Shown here: positions 23,445-31,559 of the stretch, in pieces
Numbering within the stretch: position 1 is the stretch's first letter
Layout of the letters: each line of letters begins with the position of its first letter
From: Planctomycetota bacterium
Lineage (GTDB): Bacteria; Planctomycetota; JACOTG01; JAJDCM01
Assembly (NCBI GenBank): GCA_029260825.1
Contig: JAJDCM010000206.1
Location: forward strand, 1 to 33,309
Length of the DNA stretch: 33,309 nt
Reading direction: 5' to 3'
Notes under the pieces: model-generated
Seen by the model: the letters and a program-made list of their open reading frames with translations, nothing else
Database searches by the model: none
What the model was told of the DNA's origin: nothing
Made by a program: the position numbers and the translations under genes

Positions 23445-26288
23445 ATGGACCGTCATCCGACCAGCTGGGCTCGAATCCGCAAGCTTCCTCTCACCTGGCT
23501 CCTTGCCGTCTGGACCTTGACCTTGCTCGGCGTCTTACCGGTGAGCGCCCAGAATCACCCGATCAGAAGCCAGGAGATCAAAACAAGCGTGGACTCCGGG
23601 CCGGTTTTCAATTCCGGACCCAGCCATGAAATCGGCTGGTCAACGGTGGTAGGTTCCTCCGATGCTTCCTGGATCCGTCTGACATTCTCGATCGCAGACC
23701 TTGCTCACGACCCCCGGACCGGAGAGAGCTCTTTACTTCGCATCGAATCCCTGGAGGACGGAGCCGTTCAATTCCTTGATGCCACATCGATCCTGCAATG
23801 GAAACACACCAGCGCCTACTTCAACGGCAACGGAGTCGAGATCACTCTACTCACCGTTCCCAACGGGCGAGAAAACCGAATCGCCATCGAGAACATCATC
23901 GCCGGCCTGCCTGACAACGGTGCCAGTCCAAACACGAGCATTTGTGGGCCGACGGATGATCGCATGCCGTCGAACGACGATCGAGGCGGCCGCGGAGTGC
24001 CCATCGGTTGCTCGGTTTGGCTGATCGACGATGCGGCCCACTGCTTCCTGACGGCCGGACACTGCATGTCGGGTGGATCCCTTGACGTCGTGGAATTCAA
24101 CGTCCCTTTCTCCGACAGTAATGGAAACATCCAGCATCCTGGTCCGGAGGATCAATATGCGGTAGACACCGTCTCCGAGCAATTCACCAACGGAGGGATC
24201 GGAAACGACTGGGGAGTTTTCGGGTGTTTCGCCAACAGCACCACAGGCTTGACTCCATTTGAAGCTCAAGGCGTCAATTATGTCCTGTCTTCTACCCCTC
24301 CCCCGGTCATCGGGCAGACCATCAACATCACTGGATACGGCACGATGCCCACTCCTCCCGAGTGGAATCAGGTTCAAAAGAGCCACTCCGGCCCCTACGT
24401 GTCATTTGCGGGGACGACCCTCCAGTATGCCACCGACACGACCGGCGGCAACTCGGGATCTCCCGTCTTCAACGAGGCAACCGGGGAAGCGATCGGGATT
24501 CATACTCACGCCGGGTGCAACAGTACGGGTGGGGCCAACAACGGCACCGCTATCGATCATCCAAACCTTCAAAACGCACTTGCCAACCCGCTCGGAATTT
24601 GCTCCCAGCGATTGGTGTTTTCCTATCCCAACGGGCTCCCCGCAACCTTGATTCCCGACCAGGCATTTACCCTCCAGGTCGATATCACCGAGCAAGGAGC
24701 TCTCCTTCAGCCCGGTACCGCAGAGCTTCTCGTCGATACCGGGAGTGGATTCGTGAGTGTGACAATGACTTCGCTCACGGCAAGCCTCCATGAAGCCGAC
24801 ATTCCCGCCGCTTCTTGTGGAACGGTTGTTCGCTTTTACGTACAGGCTCAATCGACGACGAGCGATACTTTCTCGGACCCGAGTCAAGCACCGAGTACAT
24901 TCCGAAGCACGATTGCGGCTCCAGCAATTCGTCCCGTCATTCTCCTGGACGATTTTGAGACAGATCTCGGCTGGACAGTGGTGAACGAAAACCTTCTCGA
25001 CGGCCCCTGGGAACGGGGTGACCCGATTGGCGGAGGCGACCGGGGAGATCCGGCCTCCGACTTTGACGGAAGCGGACAGTGCTTCCTTACCGATAATGTG
25101 GATGGCAACTCGGACGTCGATGAAGGCCCGACCCGGCTGATTTCTCCTGTCTTTTCTCTTGCTCTTGGGGAAGACGGAATCATCAGCTACGCACGCTGGT
25201 TTTCGGACAGCGTCGGCAACGATTTCATGACGATCGAGATCTCCAACAACGGAGGAAGCACCTGGTCGCTGGTTGAGCAGGTTTCGAACGACCCCCAGTG
25301 GGTTGAGAACACATTTGTCGTTTCTTCTGTACTTCCTCCGACTTCGAACATGCAGCTGAGGTTCAGCGTTGACGATTCCCCCAACGATTCGGTCAACGAA
25401 GCCGGAGTGGACGCGGTTCGAATCGAGCTCATCGACTGCGACCCTGCCCCCGACATGGCAGATCTTGCCGTCACCGGAATTCAGGTGGACTACGATCCGG
25501 TTGCTCCCGGAATCAATCCAGGACCTGGCGGTCTGGGTCAACCGATCAATGTAATCGTAACGGTGCAAAATAACGGAAATACTTTCATTACTGCGGCGAC
25601 GGTGCGCGCCGATGCGAGTGTTTCCTCGGGAAGCCAGGTCACAACAAGCCTGGTGGTGACGGATTTCGACCCGGCACCTGGAACCCAATCCCTTGCACCC
25701 GCGAACACGGCCGATATCACCCTTTCATTCACCAACGGTTCCCTCGATCGATGCGGAACCTACACGCTTCTTTGCTCTCACGATGGACCGAATCTCCAGT
25801 CAATGGGGAATGGCGGCGGAGTCATGGGAGATGGCATGAATAACAACGATGATCTTATCGACCGTCCAGACGAGCTCATGGCCCCGGACGATGCGTTCTC
25901 TCCCGATCTTCTCGAACTCGCGTTTGGAACCTTCCAGACCGCGGTACTTGCCCAGTCAGAAGTGATCGAAGACATCGAGACCGAAAAAGTCAAAGTGAGT
26001 CTTGACTACAACGGGCTCGGCGCAGGAGGTGATTCCCACAACATCGAGCTCATCGTCGATATTACCGACGACGGCGGTGCCGTGCTCTACCCGGAAGTCT
26101 TCCGCAGAGCCAAGACCGGGGTTGCCTCCTCCGGTTCGCGAAGTCTCGTCATGAGGTTCAACCTGAGCGAGCTCGTCCCGACGCCGACCTCCGGGGTCCC
26201 CCATCGCATTCGAATGCGGCTCTTCGACACGGACTCCCAAGAAGTGTGTATTGAAAGCCTTACTTCGAACACATTCATGGTTCAGTAG
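23445..26288 (+). CDS. Secreted trypsin-like serine protease with accessory beta domains
   Basis: The protein of 947 residues has a signal peptide (cleavage likely after VSA, residue 35). A chymotrypsin-fold domain carries LTAGHC (His206), GNDWGVFGCF (Asp255) and TTGGNSGSPVF (Ser337), a complete triad. Residues about 390-490 form a beta domain. About 500-665 resemble a lectin/MAM-like domain opening with DDFETDLGWTV, and about 670-790 a CARDB-like domain (LAVTGIQVDYDPVAPG, VTVQNNGN). A C-terminal beta region follows and ends at MVQ. Many Cys and Asp/Asn-Gly pairs fit an extracellular, calcium-binding protein. AAGGA lies seven to eight bases before the ATG. A hairpin terminator follows it. Substrate unknown. 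Confidence 0.9.
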   Translation: MDRHPTSWARIRKLPLTWLLAVWTLTLLGVLPVSAQNHPIRSQEIKTSVDSGPVFNSGPSHEIGWSTVVGSSDASWIRLTFSIADLAHDPRTGESSLLRIESLEDGAVQFLDATSILQWKHTSAYFNGNGVEITLLTVPNGRENRIAIENIIAGLPDNGASPNTSICGPTDDRMPSNDDRGGRGVPIGCSVWLIDDAAHCFLTAGHCMSGGSLDVVEFNVPFSDSNGNIQHPGPEDQYAVDTVSEQFTNGGIGNDWGVFGCFANSTTGLTPFEAQGVNYVLSSTPPPVIGQTINITGYGTMPTPPEWNQVQKSHSGPYVSFAGTTLQYATDTTGGNSGSPVFNEATGEAIGIHTHAGCNSTGGANNGTAIDHPNLQNALANPLGICSQRLVFSYPNGLPATLIPDQAFTLQVDITEQGALLQPGTAELLVDTGSGFVSVTMTSLTASLHEADIPAASCGTVVRFYVQAQSTTSDTFSDPSQAPSTFRSTIAAPAIRPVILLDDFETDLGWTVVNENLLDGPWERGDPIGGGDRGDPASDFDGSGQCFLTDNVDGNSDVDEGPTRLISPVFSLALGEDGIISYARWFSDSVGNDFMTIEISNNGGSTWSLVEQVSNDPQWVENTFVVSSVLPPTSNMQLRFSVDDSPNDSVNEAGVDAVRIELIDCDPAPDMADLAVTGIQVDYDPVAPGINPGPGGLGQPINVIVTVQNNGNTFITAATVRADASVSSGSQVTTSLVVTDFDPAPGTQSLAPANTADITLSFTNGSLDRCGTYTLLCSHDGPNLQSMGNGGGVMGDGMNNNDDLIDRPDELMAPDDAFSPDLLELAFGTFQTAVLAQSEVIEDIETEKVKVSLDYNGLGAGGDSHNIELIVDITDDGGAVLYPEVFRRAKTGVASSGSRSLVMRFNLSELVPTPTSGVPHRIRMRLFDTDSQEVCIESLTSNTFMVQ

Positions 26289-26298
26289 ATAGAGCAGA

Positions 26299-26335
26299 GG
26301 GGGCACAGCGACACCAACTGGTGTCGCCAGCCCCC
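26299..26335 (+). terminator. Probable intrinsic terminator after the protease gene
   Basis: GGGGGC pairs with GCCCCC and, after small internal asymmetries, GCGACACC pairs with GGTGTCGC around the loop AACT. The following sequence is C-rich and then T-rich (TCTTTCTTGTTT), not a clean T run, so efficiency is uncertain. Confidence 0.6.
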
Positions 26336-26408
26336 CCCCTCCAGAAATCTTTCTTGTTTCAACACGAGCTGCTAACCAGGGACGTACCTGGGAATAGCTC
26401 ACCCTCCG

Positions 26409-26424
26409 AATCCTGGTCAGGATT
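26409..26424. promoter_or_regulatory. Palindrome upstream of the electron-transfer genes
   Basis: AATCCTG-GT-CAGGATT is a perfect seven-base inverted repeat about 90 bases before the lipoprotein start. Size and position fit an operator for a dimeric regulator, but no promoter boxes were placed around it and no regulator is encoded here. Confidence 0.35.
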
Positions 26425-26515
26425 TGTTCTCAAGCCCCCCTCGCCAAGCGGACGAAAAAGGGAGTCCCCCTGAGTGTTCGCATTTGACTCCCGGCCCAGA
26501 GCGAGGAACCACGAA

Positions 26516-27217
26516 TTGAATCGGCACGCTACTACACCTTCTATCCTTCTCGTATCTTTCCTTGCCCTTGTTCTCGGCCCTGGCTGCGCCGCGTTCAACG
26601 CAACGTTCTTCAAAGAAAAAGACAGCTTGAGCACGGTTGATGAGCTTCTCTCCCAGATCGAACGGGTCCACGTGGAGTCCGAAATTTCCAAGGAACGAGT
26701 TCGTGCTTCTGTGAGCGCTCTTCATGGGATTGTTGCTCCCGATTTCTCCGGAAATGCGGTCGCCGCCCACGGAGAATTTGTCAACGCCATCACCCAATCC
26801 GAGAAGCAGGCAGAAGCGCTACGCATGAGCGTCAAGCCGATGAAGAAGATGGCACAGGAAGTCTTCGATCGATGGGCAGATGATCTGGAAGCATTCGCCA
26901 GCGGAGAAATGCGCCAGAGAAGCCAGTCCCGTCTGGAGAGCACTCGAGCCCGCTACGAGAGAATCCTCGCCGCCGTTGAGCCCACCCAGTGGTCTTTTGA
27001 TGCCTTCAATCGGGGAATGCGAGATCATGCTCTCTTCCTCGGTCACGATTTCAACGCCCAGGCCGTATCCGAAATCGAAGACGGTGTCTCCGTGCTTACC
27101 CGAGAGGCAGAGGATCTTGACGGCCGCTTCAATGCCTGCCTGATCGCCGCCCAGGAGTACGTGCAAACGGCCGCTCTTCCCGGCCAGCATGCCGAACCGC
27201 CCCGAGCCGAACAATAG
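26516..27217 (+). CDS. DUF2959-like lipoprotein
   Basis: The protein of about 233 residues has a lipoprotein signal with GPGC (Cys24) and then an almost all-helical body. Heptad-like stretches and the segments DRWADDLEAFASGEMRQRSQ, ESTRARYERILAAVEPTQ and FLGHDFNAQAVSEI fit the DUF2959 family, whose function is unknown. The reading from GTG at 26474 gives an over-long N-region; TTG at 26516 with GAGGA upstream gives a normal lipoprotein signal and is preferred. The stop is 26 bases before the oxidoreductase start, so it is probably the first gene of the electron-transfer operon. Its role there is unclear. Confidence 0.78.
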   Translation: MNRHATTPSILLVSFLALVLGPGCAAFNATFFKEKDSLSTVDELLSQIERVHVESEISKERVRASVSALHGIVAPDFSGNAVAAHGEFVNAITQSEKQAEALRMSVKPMKKMAQEVFDRWADDLEAFASGEMRQRSQSRLESTRARYERILAAVEPTQWSFDAFNRGMRDHALFLGHDFNAQAVSEIEDGVSVLTREAEDLDGRFNACLIAAQEYVQTAALPGQHAEPPRAEQ

Positions 27218-27243
27218 ACATCTAACGCCGGGAGGTATCGCCG

Positions 27244-29481
27244 TTGAGCTTCCCTCTCCTCCTTGGAGTCGTCTTGGTGCTGGGTTTGGCGCTCCTTGCG
27301 ACGCTCGCTCGTCGATCCGAGCTCATGCGCATGGAAAAGTCTCTCAAGAGAAGAGAGAAAGCAGTCCGGCATGGCGGCGCCAAAGCAAAGCTCCAGCATC
27401 CCGTCGTCGATCTGACTCGATGTCTTGGCTGCGGAACTTGCGTCAAATCCTGCCCTGAGGACGGAGTCCTTGAACTCGTTCACGGTCAGGCCATGGTGGT
27501 TGCCGGGGCGCGCTGCATCGGACACGGCCATTGTGAGGCGGAATGTCCCGTCAGTGCCATGACCATCACCCTTGCCAATCTCGAGACCCGAAAGGACGTC
27601 CCCGTCCTCAACGATGAACTCGAATCGGTGGGATCTCCGGGCCTCTTTCTTGCCGGTGAAGTGACCGCCCATTCCCTGATCAAAACCGCGATCGATCAGG
27701 GAACGGCCGTCGGAGCGGCGGTGGCGAGGAGAGTCAAACAAGACAAAAAGCCCCTGAAAGACGAGCTGGACCTCTGCATCGTCGGAGCGGGCCCGGCCGG
27801 CCTCTCTTGCTCGCTTGAGGCGAAACGCAGCGGCCTCCACTTCGTAACGATCGATCAAGAAAGCGGGCCGGGAGGAACTGTCGCCAAGTATCCGCGCCGC
27901 AAATTGGTTCTGACCCAGCCGGTCAACATGCCCCTCGCCGGACGCCTGAAACAGTCGACCTATACCAAAGAAGAGCTCATCTCTCTCTGGGAAGACATCT
28001 CGACCAGACAAAGACTTCCTATCCGCGGCGGCGAGACCTTTCTTGGCCTTGAGAACAATGAAAACGGAAGCTTCGTCGTCCGGACGAAGACAAGCACCTA
28101 TACCGCTCGCAATGTCTGCCTCGCCCTTGGTCGACGCGGAAGCCCGAGAAAGCTCGGAGTTCCTGGAGAGGATCTCCCCAAGGTTGCCTACAGTCTTCTC
28201 GATGCCAGCTCCTATCAGAACCGAAAGATCCTGGTGGTGGGCGGAGGGGACAGTGCGGTTGAGGCCGCTTTGGGACTGGCCGAACAACCCGGAAACACGG
28301 TAACCCTCGCCCATCGCGGAGAGAACCTGGTCCGGATCCGTTCGGCGAACGAACGACGCATCAAGGCTTCCCTGAACGAAAGAAGAATGAACCTGCTTGT
28401 GCAGGCTCAAGTATCTTCCATTACCCCGTCGGCTGTCCAGCTTGAGATCCGGGGCAAGGCGGAAGCGGCTACGATCCACATCCCGAATGACGAAGTTTTC
28501 ATCATGGCTGGAGGTGATCCGCCGCTTGAGCTTCTCGAGAGGTCAGGGGTCTCTTTCGATCCGAAGAAGCGACAAGCGATGGCCCCACCACGGGAAGCTG
28601 GCACCGGCCTCATTCGCGCCCTGACGATCGGGTTCATCCTTGCTCTTTCGTCTCTTCTCTTTGCCCTTTGGCACTCGGATTATTATGGCCTCGAGGCAAG
28701 TCTCCGCCCCGCCCACGCAAAACACAACCAGCTTCGTCCTGGTCTAGGCATTGGACTCTGGCTGGGCATCGCTTCCGCCGGACTCATTGCTCTCAACCTC
28801 TTGTACCTTGTCCGGCGCAACAATTACTTCGGATTCAAGCTTGGCACCCTCAAGCTCTGGATGACGAGCCACGTGGCCACCGGGATCCTCGCCTTTCTTT
28901 GCGCCACTCTCCACGGCGCCATGGCTCCACGCCACACCGTCGGAGGGCACGCTTACTGGGGACTATTCGCCCTTCTCATCACAGGGGCCATCGGTCGTTA
29001 TGTGTACGCCTACCTACCGCGAGCGGCCAATGGCCGGGAACTCAAACTCACCGAGATCAAAGGACGTCTCGATCGACTCATGGAATCCTGGGGAGATCGA
29101 CAACGATCCTTCGGAGATCGAGCTCGAGAAGAGGTGACGAGCCTCATTGAAACCCGCCGCTGGAGCGGATCGCTAACGATCCGGATCCTCGCCCTCTTCG
29201 GCATCGAAAGAAGCCTCCGGCGAACTCTCGAACGACTCTCCCGTGAGGGAAAGGCCGAGGGAATCCCGGAAGATCAGATCAAAGAGGCCATGGCGATTGC
29301 CTCCCAGACCCACCGCATGGCCCTTCTCGTTTCCCATTACGAGGACCTTCGATCCATTCTCAATAGCTGGCGTTACCTCCACCGCTGGGTGAGTCTCCTC
29401 ATGGTACTCCTTCTGGTGATCCATGTGGCGTCGGCTCTGGCCTATGGCGCGTTCTTCTTTTCAGGGGGAAGCGCCGGATGA
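27244..29481 (+). CDS. Membrane-bound ferredoxin/FAD oxidoreductase with cytochrome-b-like domain
   Basis: The protein of 745 residues has four parts. An N-terminal membrane anchor (about 4-22) is followed by a 2[4Fe-4S]-type ferredoxin domain, with CLGCGTCVKSCP (Cys60, 63, 66, 70) and a second motif CIGHGHCEAECP in which His94 stands for the second Cys. The third part is a thioredoxin-reductase-like FAD/NAD(P) domain with GAGPAGLSC (181-189) and GGGDSAVEA (333-341) but no CxxC disulfide site. The C-terminal membrane domain has about five helices with two His pairs 14 apart (543/557 and 713/727), as expected for haem b. Electron flow from NAD(P)H or ferredoxin through the membrane is inferred. 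TTG start with GGAGG eight bases upstream; its stop overlaps the cytochrome start as ATGA. Confidence 0.88.
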   Translation: MSFPLLLGVVLVLGLALLATLARRSELMRMEKSLKRREKAVRHGGAKAKLQHPVVDLTRCLGCGTCVKSCPEDGVLELVHGQAMVVAGARCIGHGHCEAECPVSAMTITLANLETRKDVPVLNDELESVGSPGLFLAGEVTAHSLIKTAIDQGTAVGAAVARRVKQDKKPLKDELDLCIVGAGPAGLSCSLEAKRSGLHFVTIDQESGPGGTVAKYPRRKLVLTQPVNMPLAGRLKQSTYTKEELISLWEDISTRQRLPIRGGETFLGLENNENGSFVVRTKTSTYTARNVCLALGRRGSPRKLGVPGEDLPKVAYSLLDASSYQNRKILVVGGGDSAVEAALGLAEQPGNTVTLAHRGENLVRIRSANERRIKASLNERRMNLLVQAQVSSITPSAVQLEIRGKAEAATIHIPNDEVFIMAGGDPPLELLERSGVSFDPKKRQAMAPPREAGTGLIRALTIGFILALSSLLFALWHSDYYGLEASLRPAHAKHNQLRPGLGIGLWLGIASAGLIALNLLYLVRRNNYFGFKLGTLKLWMTSHVATGILAFLCATLHGAMAPRHTVGGHAYWGLFALLITGAIGRYVYAYLPRAANGRELKLTEIKGRLDRLMESWGDRQRSFGDRAREEVTSLIETRRWSGSLTIRILALFGIERSLRRTLERLSREGKAEGIPEDQIKEAMAIASQTHRMALLVSHYEDLRSILNSWRYLHRWVSLLMVLLLVIHVASALAYGAFFFSGGSAG

Positions 29482-31559
29482 GATTCAAGACACCTCGATT
29501 CTGGATCGTCTTCTTCTCCGTCGCCTCGGTTCTTCTGCTGGCAGTCGTCGATCTCAACCGAACCTCCCCCGGCCCCCTCTCTACGATTCACCAGAGAGAG
29601 TTCAGTCTGCGGGGTCAGGATGGATGTGCACAATGCCACGGAGGATTCTCCGAGAGCATGACCGATTCCTGTTTGAAATGCCACGGCGAGATCAAGGATC
29701 AGGTCACCCGGAGTCAAGGTCTCCATGGAACTCTCAGCGTTGACCGCGCCTCACAGTGCGCACTTTGTCACAGCGATCACCACGGCGCCTCCTTCTCTCT
29801 TGTGAACGTGCAGAGTTTCCTGCAGGCCGGAATCCCCAACGTCGAGGAGTTTGACCACGCCCTGGTGGGCTACAACATGCAAGGGAAACACCGGGGTCTG
29901 GACTGCACCGAATGTCACATCCAGGCCAATGCCCCGACCTTACCGCTTGGCGAGAAGAGATATCTCGGCCTCGACACAAGCTGCGTCACCTGTCATGAGG
30001 ACCCTCATCAGGGGGAGATGTCCAAAAGCTGCACCGACTGCCACACCCAGGAAGACTTCAATCACGTCAGCTACTCTTCCCACGGGGATTACCTACCGCT
30101 TTGGGGCGGGCACAAAGATATCGGTTGCCGAGAATGCCATGCAAAGAGCGAGCCTCATTCTCTTGAAAACCTCGGAGACTTCGCAAACCAGACGTCTCGA
30201 AACTGTCAAGATTGTCACGATTCCCCCCATACAGGAACATTCATGGAGGGTATTGCCCGCCTTGTCTATCTCAGTCCGGGCGAAAGCTGCGTCTCCTGTC
30301 ATCAAGCCGAGCACACGAGTTTTCAAGAAGAGGACCTCACCGTGACGAGGGAACAGCACGCCTGTTCCGGGTTCTCGCTGGGCCCACCTCATGACCAGGT
30401 GGATTGTGCTTCCTGTCACAACAGTGACCCTCCGTCTCTCTTCCAGGATCGTTACCCTGGGCGCAACGCAGATCGATGTGGAGAATGCCACAAAGACCCC
30501 CATGGAGGCCAGTTTGACGGGAGCCCTCTGGCCCGGAACGGTTGCATCTCCTGTCACGAAAATGAGCGATTCCTGCCCCACGGCTTCTCAAACGACCTCC
30601 ATGCTCGAACCAGGTTTGCTCTCACCGACAGCCACCTTGAGCTTGATTGTGAATCCTGCCACAAGGACCCGGAACCGGGAGAGTCTCGCGTATTCCACGA
30701 CACTCCCGCAAGGTGCGAGCTCTGCCACCAGGACTCACACCAGGGTCAGTTCGATTCGATCCTCAAGAACACGACGGGAAACCCTCGCGGCACATGCGCC
30801 GAATGCCATTCGGCCAGGAGCTTTCAAGAGATCCCGGCCCATGGTTTCAATCACGGTTACTGGACCGGCTATCCCCTGGTTGGTGCCCACGGGATAGCCC
30901 GATGCGAAAGCTGTCACGCGCGATCCAAAGAGCCCGACCCACTCGGTCGTACTTTTGGCCGGGTCTCAGATCACTACGGCGACACAATAAATGGTTGCAT
31001 CACCTGTCATCAAGATCCCCATGAAGGCTCGTTTGATCAGCCGAACCTGCCAAAGACAGTTGGAGGCCGGGACAGCTGCGAGCGATGTCACAGCGAAAGC
31101 GCCGTCTCGTTTCAAGAGATCACCAAAGAATTCGATCACGACCTCTGGACAGGATTTTCTCTTCGCGGAGCTCATGGCGCCATTGAATGCTCCTCGTGCC
31201 ACGGAGAAGTCAAAGAGCCGAACAGCTTGATGAAAAACCATGGGCCAGCCAAGGGATCCAGCTGCTCCGACTGTCACGAAGATCCCCACAATGAACAGTT
31301 CAAGATCGCCGAGCGCAACGATTGTCAGCGCTGCCACAAGAGCGAAACAAGCTTCACCGACCTCTCCTTTAACCACAATCTGCATTCCCGCTTTCCCCTT
31401 GGCGAAAACCATCGATCGGTGGCCTGCTCCTCCTGCCACCGTTCCGTCCGCCATGACGACGTGGAGTTCGTGAAATATAAACCTCTTGGAACCAACTGCG
31501 TGGATTGTCACGGCGACAACCGAAGACCGCTCCGCAAACGCAAAAGGGGAAGACATTGA
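29478..31559 (+). CDS. 23-haem c-type cytochrome
   Basis: The protein of 693 residues has an N-terminal membrane segment (about 8-25, signal peptide or uncleaved anchor) and 23 CxxCH motifs from Cys50 to Cys674. No CxxCK variant is seen. Six haem motifs are followed by a D-P-H or similar step and usually a Phe (for example CHEDPHQGEM, CHKDPHGGQF, CHQDPHEGSF), and two segments WTGYPLVGAHG and WTGFSLRGAHG about 120 residues apart show internal duplication. The C-terminal tail is very basic (RKRKRGRH). It should be periplasmic, a wire carrying electrons from the membrane oxidoreductase. The ATG overlaps the upstream stop by four bases; the barrel gene is coupled behind it. Confidence 0.96.
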   Translation: MRFKTPRFWIVFFSVASVLLLAVVDLNRTSPGPLSTIHQREFSLRGQDGCAQCHGGFSESMTDSCLKCHGEIKDQVTRSQGLHGTLSVDRASQCALCHSDHHGASFSLVNVQSFLQAGIPNVEEFDHALVGYNMQGKHRGLDCTECHIQANAPTLPLGEKRYLGLDTSCVTCHEDPHQGEMSKSCTDCHTQEDFNHVSYSSHGDYLPLWGGHKDIGCRECHAKSEPHSLENLGDFANQTSRNCQDCHDSPHTGTFMEGIARLVYLSPGESCVSCHQAEHTSFQEEDLTVTREQHACSGFSLGPPHDQVDCASCHNSDPPSLFQDRYPGRNADRCGECHKDPHGGQFDGSPLARNGCISCHENERFLPHGFSNDLHARTRFALTDSHLELDCESCHKDPEPGESRVFHDTPARCELCHQDSHQGQFDSILKNTTGNPRGTCAECHSARSFQEIPAHGFNHGYWTGYPLVGAHGIARCESCHARSKEPDPLGRTFGRVSDHYGDTINGCITCHQDPHEGSFDQPNLPKTVGGRDSCERCHSESAVSFQEITKEFDHDLWTGFSLRGAHGAIECSSCHGEVKEPNSLMKNHGPAKGSSCSDCHEDPHNEQFKIAERNDCQRCHKSETSFTDLSFNHNLHSRFPLGENHRSVACSSCHRSVRHDDVEFVKYKPLGTNCVDCHGDNRRPLRKRKRGRH

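Noticed and set aside
23296..23520. Small plus-strand open frame before the protease
   Set aside because: It overlaps the protease start in another frame, has no ribosome site, and its translation has no features.
24402..25688. Minus-strand open frame of 428 codons
   Set aside because: Antisense to the protease; Arg/Ser-rich shadow translation.
27043..28479. Minus-strand open frame of 478 codons
   Set aside because: Antisense to the oxidoreductase, whose cofactor motifs are unmistakable.
29478..31559. CRISPR-like or tandem DNA repeat
   Set aside because: The recurring TGTCAC-type words are the codons of CxxCH haem motifs, with irregular spacing; it is protein repetition.
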